Assembly (NCBI GenBank): GCA_023230265.1
Contig: JALNXR010000005.1
Location: 1-22,965, forward strand
Direction: 5' to 3'
Length of the DNA stretch: 22,965 nucleotides
Source: Bacteroidales bacterium
GTDB taxonomy: Bacteria > Bacteroidota > Bacteroidia > Bacteroidales > UBA932
The position numbers and the translations under genes were made by a program. The notes below the pieces were generated by a model, which was not told the DNA's origin, searched no databases, and saw only the letters and a program-made list of their open reading frames with translations. How positions within the stretch are numbered: position 1 is the stretch's first letter; every line of letters starts with the position of its first letter. Below, piece by piece: positions 16,335 to 22,965 of the stretch.

Positions 16335-16515
16335 TGCCTTTCCATGAATTCCAACCCCAGTCTGCTTATGTGGGTTATACGAGGTTTTGGTACGGCAATA
16401 ATGCACTGAGAGTGCACAGCCCTGTTTGCAATGATCACAGTAGGAGGACTCAACCGTCAAATCATATCACCCTTTAACATTACTCCCGGTCTGAAAATTA
16501 TGTTCAAGCTTGCCA
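16335..16515 (+). pseudogene. Relic of a formylglycine-generating-enzyme (SUMF1)-family C-terminus
   Basis: Three pieces on the plus strand line up with the C-terminal end of FGE/SUMF1-like proteins, which reads roughly TNPTGP..VIRGGSW.NNA..CR...R...P......GFRLV. In frame 3, SNPSLLMWVIRG ends at about 16385. In frame 2, FWYGNNALRVHSPVCNDHSR runs on to ITL, ending at a TAA (16475-16477). Back in frame 3, TPGLKIMFKLA occupies the place of the GFRLV ending. Two compensating frame changes and no visible upstream FGE core make this a fragment, not a gene. The match is by recollection of the family pattern, so confidence is moderate. The end of the fragment runs directly into the 117-bp repeats. 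Confidence 0.5.
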
Positions 16516-16526
16516 CTATCATTCCA

Positions 16527-16787
16527 ACAAAAAAAGCAGGCATCTCTACCTGCAAAATCGGAGCGTAGCGACCACCCCCTCCCCGGAGGGGGCCAGGGGG
16601 AGGGATAACCAAAGGAGCTTGCTCCGTTCCTGCAAGCGACAGTACAAAAAAAGCAGGCATCTCTACCTGCAAAATCGGAGCGTAGCGACCACCCCCTCCC
16701 CGGAGGGGGCCAGGGGGAGGGATAACCAAAGGAGCTTGCTCCGTTCCTGCAAGCGACAGTACAAAAAAAGCAGGCATCTCTACCTGC
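16527..16787. repeat. 117-bp direct tandem repeat, two full copies plus a 27-bp partial copy
   Basis: Copy 1 is 16527-16643, copy 2 is 16644-16760, and a third copy is cut after 27 bases (16761-16787). The two full copies appear identical. Each unit starts ACAAAAAAAGCAGG, then contains the hairpin GCAGG-N8-CCTGC, a G/C-rich inverted repeat (CCCCCTCC/GGAGGGGG) and the small hairpin GGAGCTTGCTCC. The third copy diverges where its hairpin becomes the terminator of the adjacent tRNA-Leu. The unit is 39 codons long, so it is open in some frames on both strands, but I see no gene in it. The G/C-rich part resembles the short dispersed intergenic repeats common in Bacteroidetes genomes. Confidence 0.92.
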
Positions 16788-16798
16788 TTTTTTTGTAC
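16759..16798 (-). terminator. Symmetric terminator at the 3' end of tRNA-Leu
   Basis: GTACAAAAAAAGCAGG (16759-16774) and its exact complement CCTGCTTTTTTTGTAC (16783-16798) form a perfect 16-base inverted repeat with an 8-base loop. On the minus strand the GCAGG/CCTGC stem followed by seven T lies directly after the tRNA, as expected for its terminator. It is symmetric and could also stop plus-strand transcription. Its outer arm overlaps the last three bases of the tRNA gene. Confidence 0.8.
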
Positions 16799-16879
16799 CC
16801 GGAGCCGGGGTCGAACCGGCACAGCCTTGCGGCCACTGGTGTTTGAGACCAGCGCGTCTACCGATTCCGCCATCCGGGC
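16796..16879 (-). tRNA. tRNA-Leu (anticodon CAA)
   Basis: 84 bases on the minus strand. The acceptor stem GCCCGGA pairs with TCCGGGT (first pair is a G-U wobble), with discriminator A and no encoded CCA. The D-arm begins TGGCGGAATCGG. The anticodon stem CTGGT/ACCAG encloses the loop CTCAAAC, giving anticodon CAA, which reads UUG. A long variable arm (GGCCGCAAGGCTG) marks a class II tRNA, and the T-arm is CCGGTTCGACCCCGG. A strong promoter lies upstream (16954-16984) and a terminator directly downstream. Confidence 0.96.
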
Positions 16880-16953
16880 TTCTTATTTCAGACCTCTCTG
16901 ATGAGCAGTCTGCTGTTCGGTAAACAAAATTGAACTCAAAAGAAATTGGGCTC

Positions 16954-16984
16954 CAAAGGTAGATAAAAAAATCAATTGCTCAAA
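16954..16984 (-). promoter_or_regulatory. Promoter of tRNA-Leu
   Basis: Minus-strand TTTG (16984-16981), a 19-base spacer, then TACCTTTG (16961-16954). This is the best consensus match in the window. The -33 box lies within the last codons of the glycosyltransferase gene. The tRNA starts at 16879, leaving a precursor leader of about 70 bases. Confidence 0.78.
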
Positions 16985-18134
16985 CGGTGAGCTTTACAAC
17001 ATCCTTTTTGTTCTGCCTGCTGATTTTAGAATATATATCGGTTATTTTATTTGTTACTACATTGATATTCTGATCTTCCGAAATTATCTTTTGAAGAAAT
17101 ATTGCCTCTTCTTTAAAATAGGAGCGTCTGTGACAAAAGTCAATTATCAGCTCTGCTGCTTTATCAGGGGTGAAAGGAGGGGAGTCAATTGCCACAAAGT
17201 TAGTAAACCTCATTTTTTCAAAATTTCCCCTGGTAATTATCTCCCCGAGGTGGTTGTTTTTAACAGATAACAAAGGAACTCCGTTTACAAGACTCTCTGC
17301 TGCAACTCTTCCAACACCAAGAACAAGGTCAGCATCCAGGTAAAATTTATAAACATTATCCGAATAATTTTCGCAAACCACAGAATCCCTTATCTCTGTA
17401 TAATCATCAGAGGAGAGCATTATCTTTATCTTTTCAAGCCCTTCTCCTTCACCCACAATATAAAACATAACCTCCGGAAACTCTTTTTTTACTTCAGGTA
17501 AAACTTTGCTGATGATTTCAGTGATCACCTGGCCGTGCCTTTTATCAATACGGCTTATGTATAATATCTTTAAGGGGTTGTATAAAAGCACTTTGTTAGA
17601 AGAGCTAACGTTTTCCTCACTAAGGTGTCTCCCTTTGTTTTCTGCAAGTGTTGATTGTCCCGGCAACAGTATTCCATTGGGGATGTAATGTATCTTGTTT
17701 CCTATCAGAAAAGACTCTGTGTAGGTGTTAAAAACTTTTTCATTTATAAATATAATTGAGGAGAGGTTTCTTTTGACGTAGTTACCTCTAAGATCGTGCC
17801 GGCTGTCACCGTGAACTGTTGCCACAGTAGGAACATTGCACAGGTTTCCTGTGAGTGCAGCCATTAGTATGGGGAGTCTCTGATGAGCATGGATAACCTC
17901 TATACTCTCTCTTCTCACCAGTAAAAATAATTTTATTAGCAATAATATGAAATTCCATTCATAAAACCGGCCATCCAGTTGTGTCACCCTCTTGTCAAGC
18001 TTGCCGGACTGACGGCCTTTCCCGGACATCAACCACACCTGATGGCCGGAACGGACTAATTCATTTGCAAGATCCCTGACATGGTTTTCGGCACCGCCGT
18101 AATCGAAGTTCTTTACAAGCAGCAGTATCCTCAT
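16980..18134 (-). CDS. GT4-family glycosyltransferase
   Basis: 384 residues, GT-B fold. The N-terminus MRILLLVKNFDYGGAENHVR has the Gly-rich acceptor-side loop of family GT4, HAHQRLP and TVHGDSRHD are further acceptor-domain blocks, and IPNGI precedes the C-terminal domain. The donor-binding region shows LYISRIDKRHGQ and the Glu pair in AAESLVNGVPLLSVKNN (Glu280) and LGEI (Glu298), the retaining GT4 nucleotide-sugar signature. It probably acts at the cytoplasmic side in making an envelope glycan; neither donor nor acceptor can be named. No other glycan genes are in the window. The ATG overlaps the stop of the upstream M16 protease gene (ATGA), so the two are translated together. Confidence 0.88.
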   Translation of the reverse strand: MRILLLVKNFDYGGAENHVRDLANELVRSGHQVWLMSGKGRQSGKLDKRVTQLDGRFYEWNFILLLIKLFLLVRRESIEVIHAHQRLPILMAALTGNLCNVPTVATVHGDSRHDLRGNYVKRNLSSIIFINEKVFNTYTESFLIGNKIHYIPNGILLPGQSTLAENKGRHLSEENVSSSNKVLLYNPLKILYISRIDKRHGQVITEIISKVLPEVKKEFPEVMFYIVGEGEGLEKIKIMLSSDDYTEIRDSVVCENYSDNVYKFYLDADLVLGVGRVAAESLVNGVPLLSVKNNHLGEIITRGNFEKMRFTNFVAIDSPPFTPDKAAELIIDFCHRRSYFKEEAIFLQKIISEDQNINVVTNKITDIYSKISRQNKKDVVKLTV

Positions 18135-20950
18135 CTCTTAATCAACACAGGTTTGCCCATCCCCAGACTCTCCAGAGGTGCCATCTGGCTCTTTGCATCC
18201 CCAACCACAATATAACAAAGTTCAGAGGGGTTAAGTACCTTATTAATCACTTCTTTTCCCTGACTGACAGTAAAGTTTTTAAGTATCACCTCCTCATTTT
18301 TGATATAATCAAAGGGTAGGTTGTATCCAGATATGTGACAAAGCATATCCACGAGATCTCCAAGGGTTTCGAAAGCAGATGCATTGGCTCTGAGCATTGA
18401 ATTTTTTGTGTTCTCAAGAACAGATTCATCAAATGATTTTTCCCAGTTCCCTATCAGTTCCCTGAAAATACCCAGAGACTCTTTGGTGGTGCTTCCCTGC
18501 ACACTTGAAGAGGCTATGAAGGTGTTCAAATGCTTTCCTCCTGTGAACCAGGAGTAAGCCCCGTAAGTATAGCCGCGCTGCAGCCTCAGCACATCAAATA
18601 ATATGCCTTGTGATCCGCCACCAAGATTCTGGTTAACAATCAGTGCAGGGTAGTAAAGTGGGTCATTGCAGGCTATTCCGGTTTTACATACGGTAATTAC
18701 AGACTGTGGGGCACCGGGATAATCTGCAAAATAGATAGAGTTAGCCTTAAAAGGATTGCCTGTGACCGGATCAGGGATGATAACTTCTTTGGCCTTCCAC
18801 TCTTTTTCCAATGAGGAGAGTAGAGCTCTGCACTCACCACTGTCAATCGCACCTGCTATATTGAAACTGGTTACAGAAGGAGATATTGAGTTGCTGTAGA
18901 AGGTTTTGATATCCTCCATTGTGATTGCTCCCAGGGTCTCAGCACTCCCGTAATCCTCTGTTGCAAATGGAGACTCCTCCCCGAAAATTGCCCTCATTGC
19001 TATATTGTTTGCTATGGAAGAAGGATTCACAGAATTTTGTCTTATAAGAGTTTCGATCCTCTGTTTTACCTTTTCAAGTCCTGATGAGTCAAAGCGGGGA
19101 GTTACAATCATCTCCCTTACCAACTCCATTACCTTTCCGAAATTCCTTGATAGTGATGAAATTGAAATATTTGTCTTTTCTTCCGATGAGTTTACCGTGA
19201 TTCTGGCCCCAAGCAATGCGATTGCACTCTCAAGCTCCTGAGGCGTTCTGGCGTCTGTTCCTTCGTTCATAAGCTGTGCATTCAGGTAGCAAAGGCCCTT
19301 TTTACCCGGAGGGTCGAGCAGTTTACCTCCCGAAATTTCTATTTCAGCCTGAACCAAAGGAAGTTCATCCCGGGTTATTCCATAAACTTTCATACCGTTG
19401 GAGAGAGTGAAACTCCATACTTCCGGCACCTTTACCTCCGGTTTATCCGGAAGGAAACCGGGCTCGGCAGAGCGGTCAAAGAGAGAAGGAGTCCGGGAAT
19501 AATCCTCATCTGCAATTTTTCCGCTTCCAGAGTTCATCTTCTGCTCCTCAACCATCTCCTCTTTGATTCTGGCAGGAGTCGAACCTTTAAGTGCCAGCTT
19601 TGATCCTCCGGCCGGAACTATGCTAAGACAGAAGTATGGTCTGCTTTTGATATATTTTTCATACACCGACATAATATCCACCGATGTAAGTGCACCGTAT
19701 TTTTCAAGATCCTTTAAAGAGGCGTCCGGAGATCCTCCGAACTCATTGTCCCTGGCTATCATAAGAGCTTTCCCCAAGACACTCGTCATACGGTTGTAGA
19801 GACCCACCTCCTGCATAACTTTCTGTTTAATAAGCTCATTTTCATCAACGCCCTCTTTTTCAAACCGGTCAAATGCCTCATTGACAGCATCCATAAGATC
19901 GTTAAGATCTACTCCGGGGAATGTACGGATGTTAATCTGCAGATAACCTGACACCTCTCTAGCAATATTAAAAGCCCTTACCTCTGGTGCAAGTTTTTTC
20001 TCCTCAACCACCACCTTGTACAAAGGTGACTTTTTACTGTTTGCAAAGAGGGAAGCGAAATACTGCAAAGCATATGCATCCTGGTTATATGCCTCCACTC
20101 CCGGAAATATAAGAGTAAGCTGAGGCATGGGAGCTCTCTTATCTTCCCATACTATCTTTTTATTTGAATGTAGTTTAAGTGGACGGATTTCTGGTTTTGC
20201 CACCTCAACGCCATTTTTTATTTCTCCAAAATATTTATTTATCAGCTTTTTGGCAAGAGCAGGATCAAAATCCCCGGTAAGAGCAAGAGTTGCATTGCCC
20301 GGTGTGTAGTATCCGTGGTAGAACTCTTTTACATCTTCCAGAGTTGCACTTTTGAGGTCATCAAGCTCTCCGATTGTGGTCCAGCTGTATGGATGTCCTT
20401 GGGGAAAGAGTTCCTGTGCAATAATTGATGAAGAGTGGCCGTAGGGCTGGTTGTCATAATTCTGCCGCTTTTCATTGGATACAATATCTATCTCTCTTTC
20501 AAGCCCTCCCTGGGTTACCGTGTTAATAAAAAATCCCATACGGTCAGACTCCATCCAGAGTATCTTCTCCAGTGCATCTTTGGGGACAGATTCAAAATAG
20601 TTTGTACCGTCTGTGCCTGTTGAGCCATTAAAGTCACCCCCCAGAGCAGAGATATTTTTAAAAAAAGCATTCCTTGGAAGATTTTCTGATCTCTGGAACA
20701 GCATATGTTCAAAGAAATGGGCAAATCCAGTCTTTCCGGGCTTTTCCCTGCCGGAACCTGCGTGATACTGAATAGCAAGTGCCACAACCGGATCGGAGTG
20801 ATCCTCGTGCAGAATGACTTTTAGTCCGTTATCAAGGGTGTAACTTTGGTAGTTGAGAACAATATTGTGATTCATATCGGTTTTATTTTCACAGGATAGT
20901 ATAAAGAAGGCTATAGATAAAATCAATGCCGGGCAGAATGTTTTTACCAT
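18131..20950 (-). CDS. M16-family zinc protease, lipoprotein with two M16 modules
   Basis: 939 residues from the ATG at 20950. The frame is open to an ATG at 20995, but that start would overlap the -7 promoter box (20993-21000). The signal peptide MVKTFCPALILSIAFFILSC ends in a lipobox with Cys20, so the enzyme is anchored in a membrane facing the periplasm. The inverted zinc motif HFFEH is at 78-82, with the third ligand Glu160 in IVSNEKRQNYDNQPYG. The second half, from about SFTLSNGMKVYG, is a second M16 module without HxxEH, as usual for the non-catalytic partner half. Family members degrade peptides within a closing chamber; the natural substrate is unknown. It is divergent from the B12-receptor gene and overlaps the downstream glycosyltransferase gene by four bases. 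Confidence 0.93.
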   Translation of the reverse strand: MVKTFCPALILSIAFFILSCENKTDMNHNIVLNYQSYTLDNGLKVILHEDHSDPVVALAIQYHAGSGREKPGKTGFAHFFEHMLFQRSENLPRNAFFKNISALGGDFNGSTGTDGTNYFESVPKDALEKILWMESDRMGFFINTVTQGGLEREIDIVSNEKRQNYDNQPYGHSSSIIAQELFPQGHPYSWTTIGELDDLKSATLEDVKEFYHGYYTPGNATLALTGDFDPALAKKLINKYFGEIKNGVEVAKPEIRPLKLHSNKKIVWEDKRAPMPQLTLIFPGVEAYNQDAYALQYFASLFANSKKSPLYKVVVEEKKLAPEVRAFNIAREVSGYLQINIRTFPGVDLNDLMDAVNEAFDRFEKEGVDENELIKQKVMQEVGLYNRMTSVLGKALMIARDNEFGGSPDASLKDLEKYGALTSVDIMSVYEKYIKSRPYFCLSIVPAGGSKLALKGSTPARIKEEMVEEQKMNSGSGKIADEDYSRTPSLFDRSAEPGFLPDKPEVKVPEVWSFTLSNGMKVYGITRDELPLVQAEIEISGGKLLDPPGKKGLCYLNAQLMNEGTDARTPQELESAIALLGARITVNSSEEKTNISISSLSRNFGKVMELVREMIVTPRFDSSGLEKVKQRIETLIRQNSVNPSSIANNIAMRAIFGEESPFATEDYGSAETLGAITMEDIKTFYSNSISPSVTSFNIAGAIDSGECRALLSSLEKEWKAKEVIIPDPVTGNPFKANSIYFADYPGAPQSVITVCKTGIACNDPLYYPALIVNQNLGGGSQGILFDVLRLQRGYTYGAYSWFTGGKHLNTFIASSSVQGSTTKESLGIFRELIGNWEKSFDESVLENTKNSMLRANASAFETLGDLVDMLCHISGYNLPFDYIKNEEVILKNFTVSQGKEVINKVLNPSELCYIVVGDAKSQMAPLESLGMGKPVLIKR

Positions 20951-20992
20951 AATAAATAATTTAGGATTAAATATTTGTGAAGGATATTGAAT

Positions 20993-21000
20993 CAAAGTTA
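20993..21000 (-). promoter_or_regulatory. -7 promoter motif of the M16 protease and glycosyltransferase operon
   Basis: Minus strand 21000-20993 reads TAACTTTG, matching TAnnTTTG. It lies 42 bases before the ATG at 20950 and supports that start. It stands back to back with the receptor promoter at 21033-21040, with 32 bases between them. Confidence 0.6.
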
Positions 21001-21032
21001 AATATTTTTTCTAGTTTCAGAATAAAAAACAA

Positions 21033-21040
21033 TACCTTTG
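21033..21040 (+). promoter_or_regulatory. -7 promoter motif of the cobalamin riboswitch and receptor transcript
   Basis: TACCTTTG, an exact TAnnTTTG match, lies immediately before the riboswitch, so transcription would start at about 21045 with the aptamer at the very 5' end of the RNA. Confidence 0.68.
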
Positions 21041-21046
21041 GATAGT

Positions 21047-21190
21047 TCTTAAGAAAGGGAACCTCGTGAAATTCGGGGACAGTACCCGCTGCTGTAATGC
21101 TTACCCTCTGGGTTATCTTCTTCAGGCCACTGCCAAAAGGTGGGAAGGCAAAAGATGTAAAAGCTAAGTCAGAAAACCTGCTTTGGAGCA
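21047..21190 (+). promoter_or_regulatory. Cobalamin (B12) riboswitch
   Basis: The conserved blocks occur in the right order: GGGAACCTCGTGAAATTCGG (from 21058), GACAGTACCCGCTGCTGTAA (ending 21097), GCCACTG (21126-21132), GGGAAGGC (21142-21149) and the B12-box core AGTCAGAAAACCTGC (21167-21181). It sits between a promoter motif and the start of a TonB-dependent receptor gene at 21227. B12 binding is expected to lower expression of the receptor. No T-run terminator follows the aptamer, so control is more likely through access to the start of translation (inference). Confidence 0.93.
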
Positions 21191-21226
21191 AAATATATTA
21201 ATCGAACTTTCGGGAGATAGGGAACG

Positions 21227-22965
21227 ATGACTAAAACATTTGTCCGCTTATTTATAATAATTTTAATCCTTTTCTCCGGCCTGACGGGTCGGGCAGAAGA
21301 GCTTTTTTTTGAACATTTCCCGGCAAACGAAAAGGATAAAAAGGAGAAAGATAACCACCGCCCGCTTATCCCTGTGAGAGACACTCTAAGGGCTGAGGCA
21401 CACAGGATACTGAATTCTGTTACCATAACGGCCTTAAGGAGTGTGAATCCGTCAGGCAACGAGAGGTATTCAGCCGGCACAAAACTATTTACAGGATCAG
21501 AAAAGATTGTCCGGGAGATGAAGATGAACTCCCTGGCTGATTTTCTGCGAAGGGAGATTCCCGTTTACATTAAGGAGTACGGAAATGGTTCGGGGGCATT
21601 TATCTCTGTGAGGGGGACCTCCTCTTCCCAGACCAGGGTGAGCTGGAACGGACACAATCTTGCAATGCCCACTCTGGGTCAGACAGACCTCTCCCATATC
21701 CCTGTGTTCTTTTTTGACCGGATTGAATTTCATCCAGGAGGAGGTTCCACTCTTTACGGTGACGGATCAATAGGAGGCAGCCTCTCTCTTAACACAAGAC
21801 CTCTCTGGAGGGAGGGATTCTCAGCTGACATTCTTCTTTCTGCAGGAAGTTTCGGCTCTGTCTTTACCGGGGCGAACCTTAGATATTCCAAAAAGAAAAC
21901 CGAGAGTAGAAGCTCCATACTTTATACCACTGCAAGAAACGATTACTCATTTATAAATAACACCAAAAAAGGACTGCCTAAGGAGTATCTAAACAATTCG
22001 GCCTACCGTAACCGGGGACTTTTACAGGAGGTTTACAGAAGATTCAGGGACTCCTCTTCTCTGGCGCTTAAGTTGCTGTACATGGATTTTGTACGTGAGA
22101 TACAACCTTCTGTATCAATGAATGATGCTGTTTCGGATTATGAGTCCATTGTGGATAAGAATTTAAAAATGAACCTTACATATTCCGGTAAGAAAAAGCA
22201 TCTGAGTTATACGGGAGCACTCTCATTTTCCAGCGACAAAGAGTATTACAGGGATGACATTATTGCCACCTCCACCTGGTCTGCCTTTACAGAAGCAGAG
22301 TACAGAGGCAGAAAACACTCCTTAAAGGGAGGTGCCGAAGCTGAGAGGATAGCTCCGGAAGTTGACTCATACTCCGGAAAAGGAGATGAGGACAGAGTTA
22401 ACCTCTATCTTCTTGGCAGGTATATACCATTTGGATACCTGACGATTACTGCAGGAATAAGGGGGATATTTGTTTCGGGAGCAGATCTGCCATTAATGCC
22501 CTCTTTGAGTGCCAGGTATATCTTGTTACACAAAGAGGGAAAAGAGTTGGCTGTCAGAGGATCTGCTTCGAACAGCTGCAGAATCCCCACTTTAAACGAC
22601 AGATACTGGGGAGGGGAGAACCTCTACCTAAAAAGTGAGAAAGCCTTTACCATCGAGACCGGAGCAGACTACACGCTTAAGCGGGGAATCTGGAGTGCTG
22701 AACTCTATGGAACGTTTTACAAAAGCAGGGTAAGGGACTGGATAAGATGGCTGCCGGCCGGTACGGTATGGAAACCCCAGAATATACCTCTGGTTATATC
22801 CACAGGAGTAGAGGCAGGGGGAGTTATCGGTATCAGAAAGAGCGGCTTTTCTCTTCAGTTTACCCCTGGATTAACATACACCTCAATAGTCACCGCACAG
22901 GGATTGAGGAACGAAGATCCCTCAACAGGCCGGCAGCTGGCGTATCAGCCCCGCCTGTCAGCAAG
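21227..22965 (+). CDS. btuB: TonB-dependent receptor, BtuB-like B12 transporter, 3' end off the window
   Basis: The frame is open from ATG 21227 to the window end: 579 codons and no stop. MTKTFVRLFIIILILFSGLTGRA is a signal peptide. A short spacer contains a possible TonB-box-like segment (SVTITALR, 64-71). The plug domain spans about 95-190 and includes FISVRGTSSSQTRVSWNG, DRIEFHPGGGSTLYGDGSIGG and SLSLNT, which match the family. The remainder consists of alternating beta-barrel strands. Receptors of this kind import B12 and related corrinoids across the outer membrane using TonB energy. The cobalamin riboswitch directly upstream is the strongest evidence for the substrate. Unlike SusC proteins it has no N-terminal carboxypeptidase-regulatory-like domain. 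The last barrel strands are missing from the window. Downstream cobalamin genes, if any, cannot be seen. Confidence 0.92.
   Translation, partial: MTKTFVRLFIIILILFSGLTGRAEELFFEHFPANEKDKKEKDNHRPLIPVRDTLRAEAHRILNSVTITALRSVNPSGNERYSAGTKLFTGSEKIVREMKMNSLADFLRREIPVYIKEYGNGSGAFISVRGTSSSQTRVSWNGHNLAMPTLGQTDLSHIPVFFFDRIEFHPGGGSTLYGDGSIGGSLSLNTRPLWREGFSADILLSAGSFGSVFTGANLRYSKKKTESRSSILYTTARNDYSFINNTKKGLPKEYLNNSAYRNRGLLQEVYRRFRDSSSLALKLLYMDFVREIQPSVSMNDAVSDYESIVDKNLKMNLTYSGKKKHLSYTGALSFSSDKEYYRDDIIATSTWSAFTEAEYRGRKHSLKGGAEAERIAPEVDSYSGKGDEDRVNLYLLGRYIPFGYLTITAGIRGIFVSGADLPLMPSLSARYILLHKEGKELAVRGSASNSCRIPTLNDRYWGGENLYLKSEKAFTIETGADYTLKRGIWSAELYGTFYKSRVRDWIRWLPAGTVWKPQNIPLVISTGVEAGGVIGIRKSGFSLQFTPGLTYTSIVTAQGLRNEDPSTGRQLAYQPRLSA

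Noticed and set aside
16275..16460. Small Cys/His-rich minus-strand open frame (61 codons) as a zinc-binding protein
   Set aside because: The opposite strand carries the FGE-like relic, which explains the sequence better, and the Cys/His spacing does not fit a known finger. The promoter of the large gene also overlaps it.
16527..16787. CRISPR array
   Set aside because: The repeats are directly contiguous 117-bp units without variable spacers, and there are no cas genes.
16457..16873. A 138-codon minus-strand open frame containing two identical 39-residue repeats
   Set aside because: It starts inside the tRNA-Leu gene and consists of the tRNA and the 117-bp repeats; it stays open only because the unit is a multiple of three. 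Not a credible protein.

Overview
The window looks like a chromosomal piece of a Bacteroidota bacterium, most likely in or near Bacteroidales. Base composition is moderately AT-rich. Recurrent TAnnTTTG promoter motifs (the Bacteroidetes -7 element) sit before many genes, Shine-Dalgarno signals are weak, and the families present are typical of that phylum: a lipoprotein M16 protease, an exported oligopeptidase B, a DUF2027-type Smr domain, and FISUMP and formylglycine-generating-enzyme-like remnants. The species cannot be named from this sequence.

Layout. Positions 1-2395 (+) hold the 3' part of lpxK (lipid A 4'-kinase), a terminator, and an Xaa-Pro aminopeptidase split by a 2-base frameshift. 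Positions 2444-6216 (-) form a compact operon: BASS-type transporter, lipoprotein oligopeptidase B (ATGA overlap) and a CoA-pyrophosphatase-like Nudix hydrolase. Positions 6298-9411 (+) hold a TPR protein, a decayed FISUMP-domain fragment and an Uup-type ABC-F ATPase. Positions 9401-11810 (-) hold a D-threonine-aldolase-like PLP enzyme and an AAA/DUF4143 ATPase. Positions 12071-16229 (-) hold a small exported protein, a truncated Smr-domain gene and a 1134-residue exported protein with two Ig-like domains that I cannot assign to a known system. Positions 16335-16879 hold a decayed FGE-family fragment, a 117-bp tandem repeat and tRNA-Leu(CAA) with its terminator. Positions 16980-20950 (-) hold a GT4 glycosyltransferase overlapping an M16 lipoprotein protease. 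The window ends at 21033-22965 (+) with a promoter, a cobalamin riboswitch and a BtuB-like TonB-dependent receptor cut by the window edge.

How it fits together. Most of the window is housekeeping or envelope biology: lipid A synthesis, peptide degradation, B12 uptake and glycan synthesis. The clearest regulatory circuit is the B12-sensing riboswitch ahead of the B12 receptor. The part that looks accessory is 12489-16879. There a conserved gene has lost its N-terminal part exactly where the large orphan gene begins, and the other side is bounded by a tRNA gene, tandem repeats and a gene relic. I did not find a CRISPR array, transposase, integrase or phage genes. No complete new multi-gene system can be claimed; the 1134-residue protein and its setting are the best candidate for something undescribed.
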